A stretch of DNA of 64,000 nt from JBFXCK01 sp050182275 (GCA_050182275.1 JBFXCK010000003.1:1-64000); one strand, 5' to 3'. Shown: positions 46,849 to 56,045, counted from the first letter of the stretch. A program made the numbers and translations. The notes: a model not told the origin generated them from the sequence alone.

Positions 46849-47245
46849 ATCCCGGCTGTTGGTCGCCGCCGCCATTTTACAAGATAACCAGGGGCGCATT
46901 TTAATCGCACAAAAAATAAAGGGCGATTTCAAAGGCCAGTGGGAATTTCCGGGCGGAAAAATAATGGATGGCGAAATTCCAGCCCATGCTTTAATCCGCG
47001 AGCTTAAGGAAGAGCTGGGTATTATAGTTGAGCCCCAAGCGCTTGAACCTTTTACTATGGTCGGGCATGAATATCCCCAATTTATTTTGGCGATGGAAGT
47101 GTTTTTCTGCCGGAAATGGCGGGGCGAAATCCGCGCTGCCGAGGGCCAGCCCTTAGCCTGGGTGGAAATAGCGGAATTAGAAAATTACCCATTATTGGCG
47201 GCGGATGAACCTTTAATTCCCCTTTTAAAACGGCTGGCTGAATAA
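46832..47245 (+). CDS. mutT: NUDIX hydrolase, MutT type
   Basis: 137 residues. The Nudix box is complete: GGKIMDGEIPAHALIRELKEELGI (G-x5-E-x7-REUxEExGU). LVAAAILQDNQGRILIAQK and WEFPGGK match 8-oxo-dGTP diphosphatases that remove oxidised nucleotides. The start is inside the end of the GNAT gene. The name MutT is likely, but other small NUDIX substrates are possible. Confidence 0.88.
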   Translation: MNLTNKSRLLVAAAILQDNQGRILIAQKIKGDFKGQWEFPGGKIMDGEIPAHALIRELKEELGIIVEPQALEPFTMVGHEYPQFILAMEVFFCRKWRGEIRAAEGQPLAWVEIAELENYPLLAADEPLIPLLKRLAE

Positions 47246-47363
47246 AAAACTCCGCCCCTTGTCAAAAAAGAACCTCTATGATAGGTTGCACTCCTGAATT
47301 TACGGCGGCCCTTTTATAAAAAATAAATAATGGGCTTTCACTCCAACTATTTAGGAGCAGGAC

Positions 47364-48233
47364 TTGACAGGGAAAAGCACCACTTTATGCAGGAAACTAG
47401 GTGTTTCCAATAATGCAAAAATGAACCAAATTTTGGCCGAGCTTGAGGCTATAGGGATTTCTATTCCCGAAGGCAATCATCCGTCTTTTGTCTTAACGCG
47501 GGCAATGATTAAGGAGGCTGCTCAGCGTTTATTTTCCATCTCTGATATTGCGTCTTTGAAATTAGCTGCCAGGCGAGCGCGTCTCATCGAATTGCTGGAT
47601 CAAGAAGGGGTCAGGCTTACGCCTTGGCAGTGGAATCAAGCAGCGCTTTGCAATAGCGATTTATTTTGTGAAACGCCAGAGGCGCTCTGGAACAATTTGG
47701 TCGGCGTAATAGAGCAAGCTAAGCGATATGATATTCAGATATCGCTAGGGTCTTATTTAGCGGCGGCCTTGCGCCAGCCGGCCTTATTTTCCCGCGAACC
47801 TGAGAAGGTCGTAACTAATTTATCGATTATCCAAAGTTTTCAAAGGGAAAGGCTGTTCCGTCTGCCTGATCAGCCGGAAAATAGCGCAATCGCTAAAGAG
47901 TGGCTTATTTCCTATCTCATGCGCCATCCTTCGGTGCTGGCGGAAAATGAGTGCCGTTTGCAATTATGGGGCACTTGGCAATCTTTGAACCGTAATTCGG
48001 GAGATCCACCTGTGACGGTCCAAGATTTTTATAAACTCGATTGCCCGCCAAATAGACAGAAACGAGAAAAACCTGGTGTCAAAAAGAGAACAAAACCCTT
48101 CACAAAAATTGGTAAAGATGGTGAAAATATTGATGAGGGCAAAGCCCCTGCGTTAACGGACCGTATTTTAAGCCATGTTCAAACAATTGGATTGAATCTC
48201 AAACGTCAAGGCCGCCAACGCGCTGCCGCCTAA
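47364..48233 (+). CDS. Orphan three-unit helical-repeat protein, TTG start
   Basis: Not recognised. 289 residues. The TTG at 47364 has TTAGGAG 7-8 bases upstream, the best ribosome site nearby, so I prefer it to the ATG at 47421. Residues 85-215 hold three related units aligned on AALCNSDLFCETPEALWNNL, AALRQPALFSREPEKVVTNL and SYLMRHPSVLAENECRLQLW. They look like a helical solenoid with a P.LF..PE.v..Nl pattern, reminiscent of mTERF repeats. The C-terminal third is strongly basic (REKPGVKKRTKPFTKIGK), as in a nucleic-acid-binding tail. Convergent with the methyltransferase-like gene. Confidence 0.6.
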   Translation: MTGKSTTLCRKLGVSNNAKMNQILAELEAIGISIPEGNHPSFVLTRAMIKEAAQRLFSISDIASLKLAARRARLIELLDQEGVRLTPWQWNQAALCNSDLFCETPEALWNNLVGVIEQAKRYDIQISLGSYLAAALRQPALFSREPEKVVTNLSIIQSFQRERLFRLPDQPENSAIAKEWLISYLMRHPSVLAENECRLQLWGTWQSLNRNSGDPPVTVQDFYKLDCPPNRQKREKPGVKKRTKPFTKIGKDGENIDEGKAPALTDRILSHVQTIGLNLKRQGRQRAAA

Positions 48234-48235
48234 GA

Positions 48236-49105
48236 TTATTTAGGCTGCGCTTTATCGCCCGTCGAAATCTCTTGGGTGTGCAAAACATCCGCCAGGCGTA
48301 TTTTAGCGCTGCCGGGCCGCAAGGCCTGTTGTTGAGTGGCGGCGGGCGCCCAGCCATTTAAGTAAATCACTTCCAGATTAACCGGCAATTCGCCGTCTAT
48401 TTTCGGATAAATTTCCGCCGTGCGTTCAAACACCCGCCTGGCGGTGAAATGACGGCGGTGTTGATGCAGCATCGTGCTTGTGGCGATCCCGCGCCATTCT
48501 TTGATCAGCGCCTGAAAATCCGGATAAAGCGCGGTGATTTCTTCCCGGTGGCATACCGGCAAAGCAAACCCCGCCCGCTGCAACAGGCCAGGGGCCATAT
48601 CATAACGCAGCAAGGGTAAAAGCCGGGGGCTAACCCCGCCGCTGACTTCGCTTTCCGCCTGCAGCAACGCCTGGCGCAGTTCGATAAAGCTTTCCGCTCC
48701 CAGCAGCGCGCCCAAAAACAAACCGTCGGGCGTTAAAATATTTTTGATTTGAATTAACGCGCCTGGCACATCGTTGGTGAAGTTGAGTCCGAAACAATCA
48801 ATGATTAAATCAAAACTGTGTTTGGCGAAGGGCAGGGCCTCTTCTTCGCCAACTGCCGACAAAGGGGAAGAAATAAAATCTTCAACCGGTTCCAGGCTTA
48901 CGGCAAAATCATGCTTCACTTGCGCCCGCACCACGCCGCCCCAATCGTTAAGAATCAAGACGCGCTTAAATTCGCGCTTTAAGCCGGCCAGGTTCAGGCG
49001 CATATCTTCCGCTGCGGCTTCCAGCAAAAACCGGGGGGCGGGCGCGCCTTTCCAGCGCTTTAAATGACGCCGCCAAGCCTTACGGTTAAAAATTGGCTGT
49101 TCCAT
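48236..49105 (-). CDS. Methyltransferase-like protein, NDUFAF5/BioC-like
   Basis: 289 residues. The start FNRKAWRRHLKRW, then DLIIDCFGLNFTNDVPGALIQIKNILTPDGLFLGALLGAESFIELRQAL and LLQRAGFALPV match the alphaproteobacterial NDUFAF5 family, which in mitochondria assembles complex I. The usual SAM motif I (hxDxGxGxG) is replaced by VLILNDWGGVVRA, so SAM binding is in doubt. It is divergent from comF with a 29-base gap. Confidence 0.75.
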   Translation of the reverse strand: MEQPIFNRKAWRRHLKRWKGAPAPRFLLEAAAEDMRLNLAGLKREFKRVLILNDWGGVVRAQVKHDFAVSLEPVEDFISSPLSAVGEEEALPFAKHSFDLIIDCFGLNFTNDVPGALIQIKNILTPDGLFLGALLGAESFIELRQALLQAESEVSGGVSPRLLPLLRYDMAPGLLQRAGFALPVCHREEITALYPDFQALIKEWRGIATSTMLHQHRRHFTARRVFERTAEIYPKIDGELPVNLEVIYLNGWAPAATQQQALRPGSAKIRLADVLHTQEISTGDKAQPK

Positions 49106-49134
49106 TGCCCACTTATACCAGGTAAAACTTCAAT

Positions 49135-49872
49135 ATGCTAAGCCTCTTGCCAAAAGCGCCATTGGCGCGCATCAGCGAATTATTGCTGCCGGCTATTTGC
49201 CTCCTTTGCCGCAATTTGGTGGCGGGGGAAAACGGGCTGTGCGCGGAATGCTGGAAGCAAGTGGAGTTTATTTCGCCGCCGCTCTGTGTGCAGTGTGGCG
49301 CGCCTTTTGACATTCCCGCAATCGGCGAAGGCAAATGCGGCGAATGTTTGCGCCAGCCGCCTGCCTATATCCAGGCGCGCGCCGCCCTTAAATATACCGA
49401 GGCCAGCAAAGGCATGGTTTTGCGCTTTAAGCATAGCGATCAAACTTTTGTAGCGCCCACGCTGGCTGCCTGGATGCGCCAAGCCGCGCCTGAATTATTG
49501 CAAAATGCCGAAATAATCACCCCCATCCCTTTGCATTGGCGCCGCCTGTTTTCGCGCAAATATAATCAGGCGGCGCTTTTGGCCCGCCATTTGGCGAAAC
49601 AAAGCCAAGCGGAATTTTTGCCGCAATTGCTTTACCGTAAGCGCGCCACCTTGTCGCAAGGCCGTTTCGGCAGGCTTAGCCGCGCCCGTAATGTGCAAGG
49701 GGCCTTTGGGTTAAGGGAAAAAGACCGGGCCAAGATTCAAGGCAAGCGGGTTTTATTGATTGATGATGTTTTAACCACCGGCGCCACCGTCAATACGGCG
49801 GCCAGGGTTTTGAAAGAGGCGGGGGCCGCAAGGGCGGATGTTTTAACTTTGGCTAGAGTGTGTCTGGACTAA
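49135..49872 (+). CDS. ComF-family phosphoribosyltransferase-like protein
   Basis: 245 residues. N-terminal zinc-finger-like segment CLLCRN ... LCAECW ... CVQCGAPF ... GKCGECL (four CxxC pairs), then YTEASKGMVLRFKHSDQ and LHWRRLFSRKYNQAALLARHLA, and the C-terminal PRPP loop RVLLIDDVLTTGATVNTAARVLKEAG. These are standard ComF blocks. In naturally competent bacteria ComF works in DNA uptake; here the role is not established. Divergent from the methyltransferase gene. Confidence 0.9.
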   Translation: MLSLLPKAPLARISELLLPAICLLCRNLVAGENGLCAECWKQVEFISPPLCVQCGAPFDIPAIGEGKCGECLRQPPAYIQARAALKYTEASKGMVLRFKHSDQTFVAPTLAAWMRQAAPELLQNAEIITPIPLHWRRLFSRKYNQAALLARHLAKQSQAEFLPQLLYRKRATLSQGRFGRLSRARNVQGAFGLREKDRAKIQGKRVLLIDDVLTTGATVNTAARVLKEAGAARADVLTLARVCLD

Positions 49873-49905
49873 TTGTAGAATTGGTTCTATTATTCAGCAC
49901 TTGTC

Positions 49906-49930
49906 TTCCTCTCCCCTCAAGGGAGAGGAA
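49906..49930. repeat. Perfect 10-bp palindromic hairpin
   Basis: TTCCTCTCCC and GGGAGAGGAA with a CTCAA loop, between comF and the next gene. It is of the widespread TCCTCTCCC type. No T-run follows on either strand, so a classical terminator is unlikely. Confidence 0.6.
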
Positions 49931-49949
49931 AATTAAAGGGGAGTTATAA

Positions 49950-50315
49950 ATGAATACCAATCTGAAAAATATTTTAGTTGTCATCGCCGTTGTTGTGATT
50001 GTTGCCGCAGGATGGAGCATGCTGCGCAAATCCGGCATGTGCCCGTTCGATAGAAATGGCAATTTTGTGGTGATGAATTCCACCATCACCGTGCCGGGCG
50101 ATAAAAATATCGATATCGCCCAGCCCATTTTGGTCGACACCAAAACCGGCAACACCTGGCTGTTGGCGCAGCCCGAAGGCATGGGCCTTGGCTGGTATCC
50201 CGTCACCCGCGCCGATGGCATAAAGAATTTAAAGCCGATGGCGAAGGCGAATAACAACCCGGCGCCTGCCGCTACGCCCGCGCCCGCAACTCCGGCTCCT
50301 GCCCCAGCTCAGTAG
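49950..50315 (+). CDS. Small membrane-anchored protein, unknown function
   Basis: Not recognised. 121 residues. LKNILVVIAVVVIVAAGWSML (residues 5-25) is a membrane anchor. The exported domain (MNSTITVPGDKNIDIAQPILVDTKTGNTWLLA) may be a small beta fold; GNTWLL resembles the domain of bacterial proteins with a single W. The tail is Pro/Ala-rich repeats (NPAPAATPAPATPAPAPAQ), typical of envelope-spanning linkers. GGGGAG precedes the start. Confidence 0.6.
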   Translation: MNTNLKNILVVIAVVVIVAAGWSMLRKSGMCPFDRNGNFVVMNSTITVPGDKNIDIAQPILVDTKTGNTWLLAQPEGMGLGWYPVTRADGIKNLKPMAKANNNPAPAATPAPATPAPAPAQ

Positions 50316-50318
50316 GGA

Positions 50319-50579
50319 ATGGAAACGTTTTTCATTATCGTTATTGGGCTATACTCCCTTAGCATTGTTGTGGGCGGGATTGCTTTAGGGGTTGTTGGTT
50401 TATTGGCGCTTGATGCAAAGCCGAAAGAGCTAGCAAGAAAAACGTTTCTTTCTCCTCCGGTGAGGGCTTCTGAAAATCAAACTTCCATAGAAGGCCCTTC
50501 CGCCAATTTTTCATCGGCCAGTATGAGAATCCGCCGTCATCGCCACCACCATCACCGGGTAAGCCGTGGTTCACGCTAA
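50319..50579 (+). CDS. Small membrane protein with basic histidine-rich tail
   Basis: Not recognised. 86 residues. An N-terminal membrane helix (FFIIVIGLYSLSIVVGGIALGVVGLLAL) is followed by a soluble serine-rich part and a C-terminal RIRRHRHHHHRVSRGSR. The tail could bind nucleic acid or metal. It starts 3 bases after the previous stop, so the two genes are probably one unit. Confidence 0.5.
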   Translation: METFFIIVIGLYSLSIVVGGIALGVVGLLALDAKPKELARKTFLSPPVRASENQTSIEGPSANFSSASMRIRRHRHHHHRVSRGSR

Positions 50580-50580
50580 A

Positions 50581-51315
50581 TTATTTCTTCGCCGCCAGCA
50601 AATAATTCACGCCGCAATCTTTGCTTAAATAAAAATGCCCGCCTATGGGGTTAAAGGCGATTCCCTGGGCTGGCCAGGCTTTTAACTTGGATTTTTTCAA
50701 GAGGGCGGTTAATTCCTCGGGCGTGATGAATTTTTGCCAATCATGCGTGCCTTTGGGCAGCCAGCCCAAAACATATTCAGCTGCGATAATGCTTAAGGCA
50801 AAGGATTTAAGAGTGCGGTTCAAGGTGGAAAGAATCACCATGCCGCCCGGTTTTATCAATTGCGCTAGGGTTTTGATAAAGGCGGCCGGCTTGTTCACAT
50901 GCTCGATAATTTCAAGCGCTAAGACCGCATCGAATTCCAAACCCTCCTGCTGCAAGGTTTCCGCCGTAGCGGCGCGGTAATTTATTTCCAGGCCCGATTT
51001 TTTAGCGTGGTTTTTGGCGATGGCGATGGTGTCTTTTTCCGCATCGATGCCGGTTACATCTGCCCCAAGGCGCGTCAGCGGTTCGGCCATCAGCCCGCCG
51101 CCGCAGCCGATATCCAATATTCTTAGGCCTTTAATCCCGCCAAAATGGCGGCGTAATGTTTCCGTAATATAATCAAGCCTGACGGGGTTCATCAAATGTA
51201 AGGGGCGGAACTTGCCTTCCTCCTTCCACCAATCGCCTGCAATAGCTTGAAAACGGCCGATTTCTTCCCCGTCAATGCTGCTGTGCACCCAATCCTTGCT
51301 CTTGCGCTTCGTCAT
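50581..51315 (-). CDS. ubiG: Bifunctional ubiquinone O-methyltransferase
   Basis: Methylates two hydroxyls in ubiquinone biosynthesis. 244 residues from the ATG at 51315; a longer in-frame start at 51351 lacks support. IGRFQAIAGDWWKEEGKFRPLHLMNPVRLDYI is the family N-terminus, SAM motif I is LDIGCGGGLMAEPLTRLGADVTGID, and FLEVIEHV-like ALEIIEHVNKP and the TLNRTLKSF segment follow. Divergent from lysC. Confidence 0.95.
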   Translation of the reverse strand: MTKRKSKDWVHSSIDGEEIGRFQAIAGDWWKEEGKFRPLHLMNPVRLDYITETLRRHFGGIKGLRILDIGCGGGLMAEPLTRLGADVTGIDAEKDTIAIAKNHAKKSGLEINYRAATAETLQQEGLEFDAVLALEIIEHVNKPAAFIKTLAQLIKPGGMVILSTLNRTLKSFALSIIAAEYVLGWLPKGTHDWQKFITPEELTALLKKSKLKAWPAQGIAFNPIGGHFYLSKDCGVNYLLAAKK

Positions 51316-51381
51316 GCAAGCCAGTATGTAAAACGCTACTCTCCTTGGCAAGGCTTATTCGCAAGGCAATGGGCGGAATTG

Positions 51382-52593
51382 ATGGCGCGGATTGTATTGA
51401 AATTTGGCGGAACGTCGGTGGCGGGCATTTCCCGCATCCGCAAAATCGCGCGCCTTATTCAAGCGCAAGTCGAGGCCGGGGATGAGGTGGCGGTCGTTAC
51501 TTCCGCCATGGCGGGCGCAACCAACCAATTGGTGGCGCTGACCAAAGAGGCATCGAAACTTGCCGATGGCCCGGAATATGATGCGGTCATTTCTTCGGGC
51601 GAGCAAGTGGTGACCGGTTTATTGTCGCTGGCCTTGCAGGCGATTGGGGTGAAGGCGCGTTCGTTTCAGGGCTGGCAAATTCCGCTTTATACCGATGAAG
51701 CTTTTACCAATGCTTTTATTCATAAGGTCGAACCGGCCAATTTGAATAAATGCCTAAGGGAAAAAATGGTGCCGGTGATTGCCGGCTTTCAAGGAATCAC
51801 CCAAACCGGGCAAATCACCACCCTTGGCCGCGGCGGCTCGGATACCACGGCGGTGGCGATCGCCGCCGCGATTAAGGCGGATAGATGCGATATTTATACC
51901 GATGTCGACGGCATTTACACCACCGACCCCCGTATTGTGCCGGGCGCGCGGAAACTGGACAAGATTTCATATGAAGAGATTTTGGAATTGGCCTCACAAG
52001 GCGCCAAAGTTTTACAAACCCGCTCGGTTGAAATCGCCATGCGGCACAAAGTTAAGGTACAAGTGTTATCAAGCTTTACTTGGGAGAAAGGCACCCTGGT
52101 GGTGGATGAAAAAGACATGGATCAAAGTTCCGTCAAACCCGTAAGCGGCATCGCCTATAGCAAGGACGACGCCAAAATTTCCCTGCGTGGCTTGCCCGAT
52201 ACGCCCGATGCGCAAGTATCGGTTTTCACGCCGCTTGCCCGCGCCAATATCAGCGTCGATATGATCGCCCAGGCTGGATCGGCCGAAGGCCATACCGACA
52301 TCACTTTCACCGTTCCGAAAGGCGATTTGGATAAGGCGCTCGAAATTTTAAAAAAGAATTTCAAAAATATCGAAAGCGACAATCATGTGGTCAAAGTTTC
52401 GGTGGTAGGCTTGGGCATGCGCAGCCATTCCGGGATCGCCGAAGTCATGTTCAAGGCGCTGGCGGAAAAGGGCATTAAAATTCAGGTGATCACGACCTCG
52501 GAAATTAAAATCAGCGTGTTGATTGCCGAGGAATATTTGGAACTGGCGTTGCGCGCGCTGCATGCGGCTTATGGATTGGAAAAAAATGACTAA
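51382..52593 (+). CDS. lysC: Aspartate kinase
   Basis: Phosphorylates aspartate at the entry to lysine, threonine and methionine synthesis. 403 residues from the ATG at 51382, the usual start (ARIVLKFGGTSVAG). Kinase motifs KFGGTS, GFQGITQTGQITTLGRGGSDTTAVAIA and YTDVDGIYTTDPRIVPGARKLD; the C-terminal half has two ACT-type regulatory domains (VSVFTPLARANISVDMIAQ and VSVVGLGMRSHSGIAEVMF). Feedback inhibition by lysine or threonine is expected. Overlaps the next gene by 8 bases. Confidence 0.96.
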   Translation: MARIVLKFGGTSVAGISRIRKIARLIQAQVEAGDEVAVVTSAMAGATNQLVALTKEASKLADGPEYDAVISSGEQVVTGLLSLALQAIGVKARSFQGWQIPLYTDEAFTNAFIHKVEPANLNKCLREKMVPVIAGFQGITQTGQITTLGRGGSDTTAVAIAAAIKADRCDIYTDVDGIYTTDPRIVPGARKLDKISYEEILELASQGAKVLQTRSVEIAMRHKVKVQVLSSFTWEKGTLVVDEKDMDQSSVKPVSGIAYSKDDAKISLRGLPDTPDAQVSVFTPLARANISVDMIAQAGSAEGHTDITFTVPKGDLDKALEILKKNFKNIESDNHVVKVSVVGLGMRSHSGIAEVMFKALAEKGIKIQVITTSEIKISVLIAEEYLELALRALHAAYGLEKND

Positions 52594-53620
52594 AACTATT
52601 TTACAAAATTTATGGCAGCGCGGCTGCGATTTTTTAGGCTCCCGCTATGCCATCTTGGGCGGCGCGATGACTTGGGTGTCGGAACGCAATTTAGTCGCGG
52701 CGATTTCCAATGCTGGCGGCTTTGGCGTGCTGGCCTGCGGTTCCATGCCGCCGGAAATTTTGGACAAGGAAATCAAGGCGACGCAAAGCCTGACCAAAAA
52801 GCCTTTCGGCGTGAATTTGATTATCATGCATCCGAAATTGGAGGAGCTGGCGCAAATTTGCATCAATAATAAAGTCAGCCATGTGGTGCTGGCGGGCGGT
52901 ATGCCGAAAACCGCAACTATTCAGGCTTTAAAGGCGGGCGGCATTAAAGTTATTTGCTTCGCGCCGGCGCTGGTAATTGGCAAGCGTTTAGTCAAAGCGG
53001 GCGCCGATGCTTTGATTGTCGAAGGCCATGAAGCCGGCGGGCATATTGGGCCGGTGGCGACTTCCGTATTGGCGCAAGAAATATTGCCCGCAATCAGGGA
53101 CGTTCCGGTCTTTGTCGCCGGAGGGATAGGGCGGGGCGAGGCGATTGTGTCTTATCTTGAAATGGGCGCATCGGGCTGCCAGCTCGGCACGCGCTTTGTC
53201 TGCGCGCATGAATGCATCGCCCACCCGAATTTTAAAAAGGCTTTTATCCGTGCTGCGGCGCGCGATGCGGTGCCCTCTATTCAGCTTGATCCCCGCTTTC
53301 CGGTCATTCCGGTCAGGGCGCTTGCCAATGCCGCCACCCAAAAATTCATGGAGGCGCAGCGCCAAGTCATCGCCCGTTTTGACAGCGGCGAATTGACTAT
53401 GGATCAGGCGCAATTGGAAATCGAACATTACTGGGCAGGCGCTTTGCGCCGCGCGGTTGTGGATGGTGATGTTGAAACCGGCTCATTAATGGCCGGTCAA
53501 AGTGTCGGCATGGTGGAGAAAGAGCAATCGACCGGGGAAATTATCGATGAATTGCTGGGCCAGGCGTTCGATGCGTTAGGCCGCCGTCATCCGCCGGCGG
53601 CAGGAGCAAAGTGTGGCTAA
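52586..53620 (+). CDS. Nitronate monooxygenase / FabK-like FMN oxidoreductase
   Basis: 344 residues from the ATG at 52586, inside the lysC end. TIM-barrel FMN enzyme: GGAMTWVSERNLVAAISNAGGFGVL, FGVNLI, VEGHEAGGHIGPV, then VFVAGGIGRGEAIVSYLEMGASGCQLGTRFV. This family covers nitronate monooxygenase and the FabK enoyl-ACP reductase, which cannot be told apart here. Position between lysC and ptsP suggests a shared transcript. Confidence 0.85.
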   Translation: MTKTILQNLWQRGCDFLGSRYAILGGAMTWVSERNLVAAISNAGGFGVLACGSMPPEILDKEIKATQSLTKKPFGVNLIIMHPKLEELAQICINNKVSHVVLAGGMPKTATIQALKAGGIKVICFAPALVIGKRLVKAGADALIVEGHEAGGHIGPVATSVLAQEILPAIRDVPVFVAGGIGRGEAIVSYLEMGASGCQLGTRFVCAHECIAHPNFKKAFIRAAARDAVPSIQLDPRFPVIPVRALANAATQKFMEAQRQVIARFDSGELTMDQAQLEIEHYWAGALRRAVVDGDVETGSLMAGQSVGMVEKEQSTGEIIDELLGQAFDALGRRHPPAAGAKCG

Positions 53621-55901
53621 AGCAAAGGCAAAAACCCCTGCACCTTTGACGCCGTCTTCTTCAAGGCGGTTATTAAAAAATATTCGTGAATTTATCACCG
53701 CCAAAGGCCCCGCTGACAAGCGGCTGCAGGAATGCGTTTTCGCCATTGCCGAAGCGTTTGATTCGCCGGTGTGTTCGGTTTATGCTTCGCGCCCCGGCGA
53801 TATGCTGGAACTTTACGCCACCGTTGGTTTGGATAAAAAAGCGGTGCATGCCACGCGCCTGCGTTTTGGCGAGGGATTGATCGGCACCATCGCCGCCACG
53901 GCCAAGCCTTTAAGCGTGGGCGATGGATTTAAACATCCCAGCTTCGCCTACCGTCCTGAAACCGATGAGGATAAATACCACGCCTTCGCCGGCGTTCCAA
54001 TTTTAGCGGGCGGGCGGGTGATGGGGGTGTTGGCGGTGCAAGACACCAGTTGTTTTGAATATCCCGAAGAAGATGTCGAGAATTTAGAAAATATTTCCAT
54101 TTTGCTTTCTTCGCTTCTTACCGGCGGCGAACTCATCCCGCCGCAAGAGCAGATGTGGAGCGATGGCAACGCGCTTTTACCTTTAAAGCTTCACGGCACT
54201 TCGATTCACCGGGGCTTAAGCATCGGCAAAGCCTGGCTGCACCGGCCTTTGCCCGATGTCAGCAAATTATTGGCCGAACATCCGGCACAAGAGCAGCAAA
54301 AATTATCCGACGCCTTGGCCGCCGTGCAGCATTCGCTCGATGCCTTGCTATCGGAAGCCGAAGGCCTGAATGCCGCCGAACCGGTCGAGATTTTAGAAAC
54401 GTACCGCCTTTTCGCCCATGACCGGGGCTGGCAACAGCGTATGCGCGATGCGATCGAAACCGGCTTAAGCGCGGCGGCGGCGATTCAGCGCGTGCATAAC
54501 GAAACGCGGGTGCGCATGAATCAAATCGCCGATCCCTATTTGCGTGAGCGGCTTAGCGATCTGGAAGATTTGACCAGCCGCTTGCTGCTGCATGTCTTGG
54601 GCAAGAATGCCAAGGCCGAGCCGCCTAAGGGGGAGGATTTTATTATCGTCGCGCGCGATTTGGGCCCGGCCGCGCTTCTTGAATTTGACCGTACCCATGT
54701 TAAAGGGTTGATTTTAGAAGAAGGCTCGCAAACCTCGCATGTGGCGATTGTGGCGCGCGCGCTGGATATTCCGGTGCTGGGACAAATCGAGCAGGCTTTA
54801 AGCCGTATTGAAACCGGCGACATTCTGATTATCGATGGCGGGCAGGATGAAGTCTATATCCGCCCCGGCGAAGATGTGGTGCAAATTTTCCGCCAAAGCT
54901 TGAATTTGCGGGAAAAACAAAAACTGGCTTACGCCACCTTAAAAACCTTGCCCGCAATCACCTTAGACGGGGTGCCGGTCGCGCTGTATATCAATGCCGG
55001 CCTGATGATGGATATGGATCAATTGGAAGCGCAAAACGCCGATGGCGTGGGCTTATTCCGCACCGAGATTCCTTTCATGGTGCAAGGGCGCTTTCCAACC
55101 GTGTCCGAGCAAACCGAACTCTACCGCACAGTCTTGGAGCGGGCGGGTTCGCGCCCCGTGGTGTTTCGCACGCTGGATGTGGGCGGGGATAAAGTCTTGC
55201 CCTATATGCGCAAAATGGGCGAGGAAAATCCGGCGATGGGCTGGCGCGGCATGCGCGTATCGCTTGATACGCCGGCGATTTTGCGGCAACAATTGCGCGC
55301 TTTGCTTCGCGCCGCCGCAGGCAAGAAGTTGCACGTGATGTTTCCGATGGTGGCCGAAGTCGCCGAATTCATCACCGCACGCCAGCTGTTGCAAAGTGAA
55401 ATGGAAGAGGCGCAAAAATGCGGCAAGGACTTGCCCGCTCATGTAGCCGTCGGCGTAATGGTGGAAGTGCCGTCGATCGTATGGCAATTGCCATCCCTAT
55501 TGCCGCGGGTTGATTTCTTGTCGGTCGGCAGCAACGATCTATTGCAATTCACTTTCGCCAGCGATAGGGGCAGCGCCAAGATGGGCGGGCGCTATGATCC
55601 GCTTTCCCCGGCTTTTTTATCCCTCTTGCGGCAAATCGTGACCGAGGCCGATCAGGCCGGCGTTCCGGTGACTTTATGCGGCGAAATGGCCTCCCAGCCT
55701 TTAGAGGCTATGGCTTTGCTGGGCTTGGGCATGCACCGGCTTTCTTTATCTTCAACCGCCCTAGGGCCCATTAAAGCGTTGATACGCCAAGTGAATATTA
55801 CCGAATTAAAGCCCTATGTTCATGCGCTTTTGGCGTCAACGAATCATTCCTTACGCGGCAACCTAGCCGCTTTTGCGCGTGATCATGGCGTTCTTTTGTA
55901 G
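53613..55901 (+). CDS. ptsP: Phosphoenolpyruvate-protein phosphotransferase PtsP (GAF-EI, nitrogen PTS)
   Basis: 762 residues from a GTG start. N-terminal GAF domain (about 20-170: FGEGLIGTIAATAKPL, GVPILAGGRVMGVLAVQD), then the PEP-utilising enzyme I part with the phospho-histidine loop EEGSQTSHVAIVARALDIPVLG, GVGLFRTEIPFM, RTLDVGGDKVLPYM, and FLSVGSNDLLQFTFASDRG. In Alphaproteobacteria PtsP starts the nitrogen PTS. Order lysC-ptsP is conserved in the class. Ends just before a repeat block. Confidence 0.96.
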   Translation: MAKAKAKTPAPLTPSSSRRLLKNIREFITAKGPADKRLQECVFAIAEAFDSPVCSVYASRPGDMLELYATVGLDKKAVHATRLRFGEGLIGTIAATAKPLSVGDGFKHPSFAYRPETDEDKYHAFAGVPILAGGRVMGVLAVQDTSCFEYPEEDVENLENISILLSSLLTGGELIPPQEQMWSDGNALLPLKLHGTSIHRGLSIGKAWLHRPLPDVSKLLAEHPAQEQQKLSDALAAVQHSLDALLSEAEGLNAAEPVEILETYRLFAHDRGWQQRMRDAIETGLSAAAAIQRVHNETRVRMNQIADPYLRERLSDLEDLTSRLLLHVLGKNAKAEPPKGEDFIIVARDLGPAALLEFDRTHVKGLILEEGSQTSHVAIVARALDIPVLGQIEQALSRIETGDILIIDGGQDEVYIRPGEDVVQIFRQSLNLREKQKLAYATLKTLPAITLDGVPVALYINAGLMMDMDQLEAQNADGVGLFRTEIPFMVQGRFPTVSEQTELYRTVLERAGSRPVVFRTLDVGGDKVLPYMRKMGEENPAMGWRGMRVSLDTPAILRQQLRALLRAAAGKKLHVMFPMVAEVAEFITARQLLQSEMEEAQKCGKDLPAHVAVGVMVEVPSIVWQLPSLLPRVDFLSVGSNDLLQFTFASDRGSAKMGGRYDPLSPAFLSLLRQIVTEADQAGVPVTLCGEMASQPLEAMALLGLGMHRLSLSSTALGPIKALIRQVNITELKPYVHALLASTNHSLRGNLAAFARDHGVLL

Positions 55902-55910
55902 TATGAATTA

Positions 55911-56024
55911 AGCTCATCCTGAGCTTGTCGAAGGATGAGCCTTCTTTATTCCGTCATGCCGAACCAAGTTCGGGATGGCAATAGAATAGGGTAAGCTCAT
56001 GGTTCGACAAGCTCACCATGAGCT
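55911..56024. repeat. AGCTCATCCTGAGCTTGTCG-family palindromic repeat block, copy 3
   Basis: AGCTCATCCTGAGCTTGTCGAAGGATGAGC at 55911-55940 and AGCTCATGGTTCGACAAGCTCACCATGAGCT at 55994-56024 flank a third hairpin-like element, CGTCATGCCGAACCAAGTTCGGGATGGC (55952-55979). The three together fill the ptsP-rodZ gap. Confidence 0.8.
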
Positions 56025-56045
56025 TAATTATAAAAGAGGTTATCA

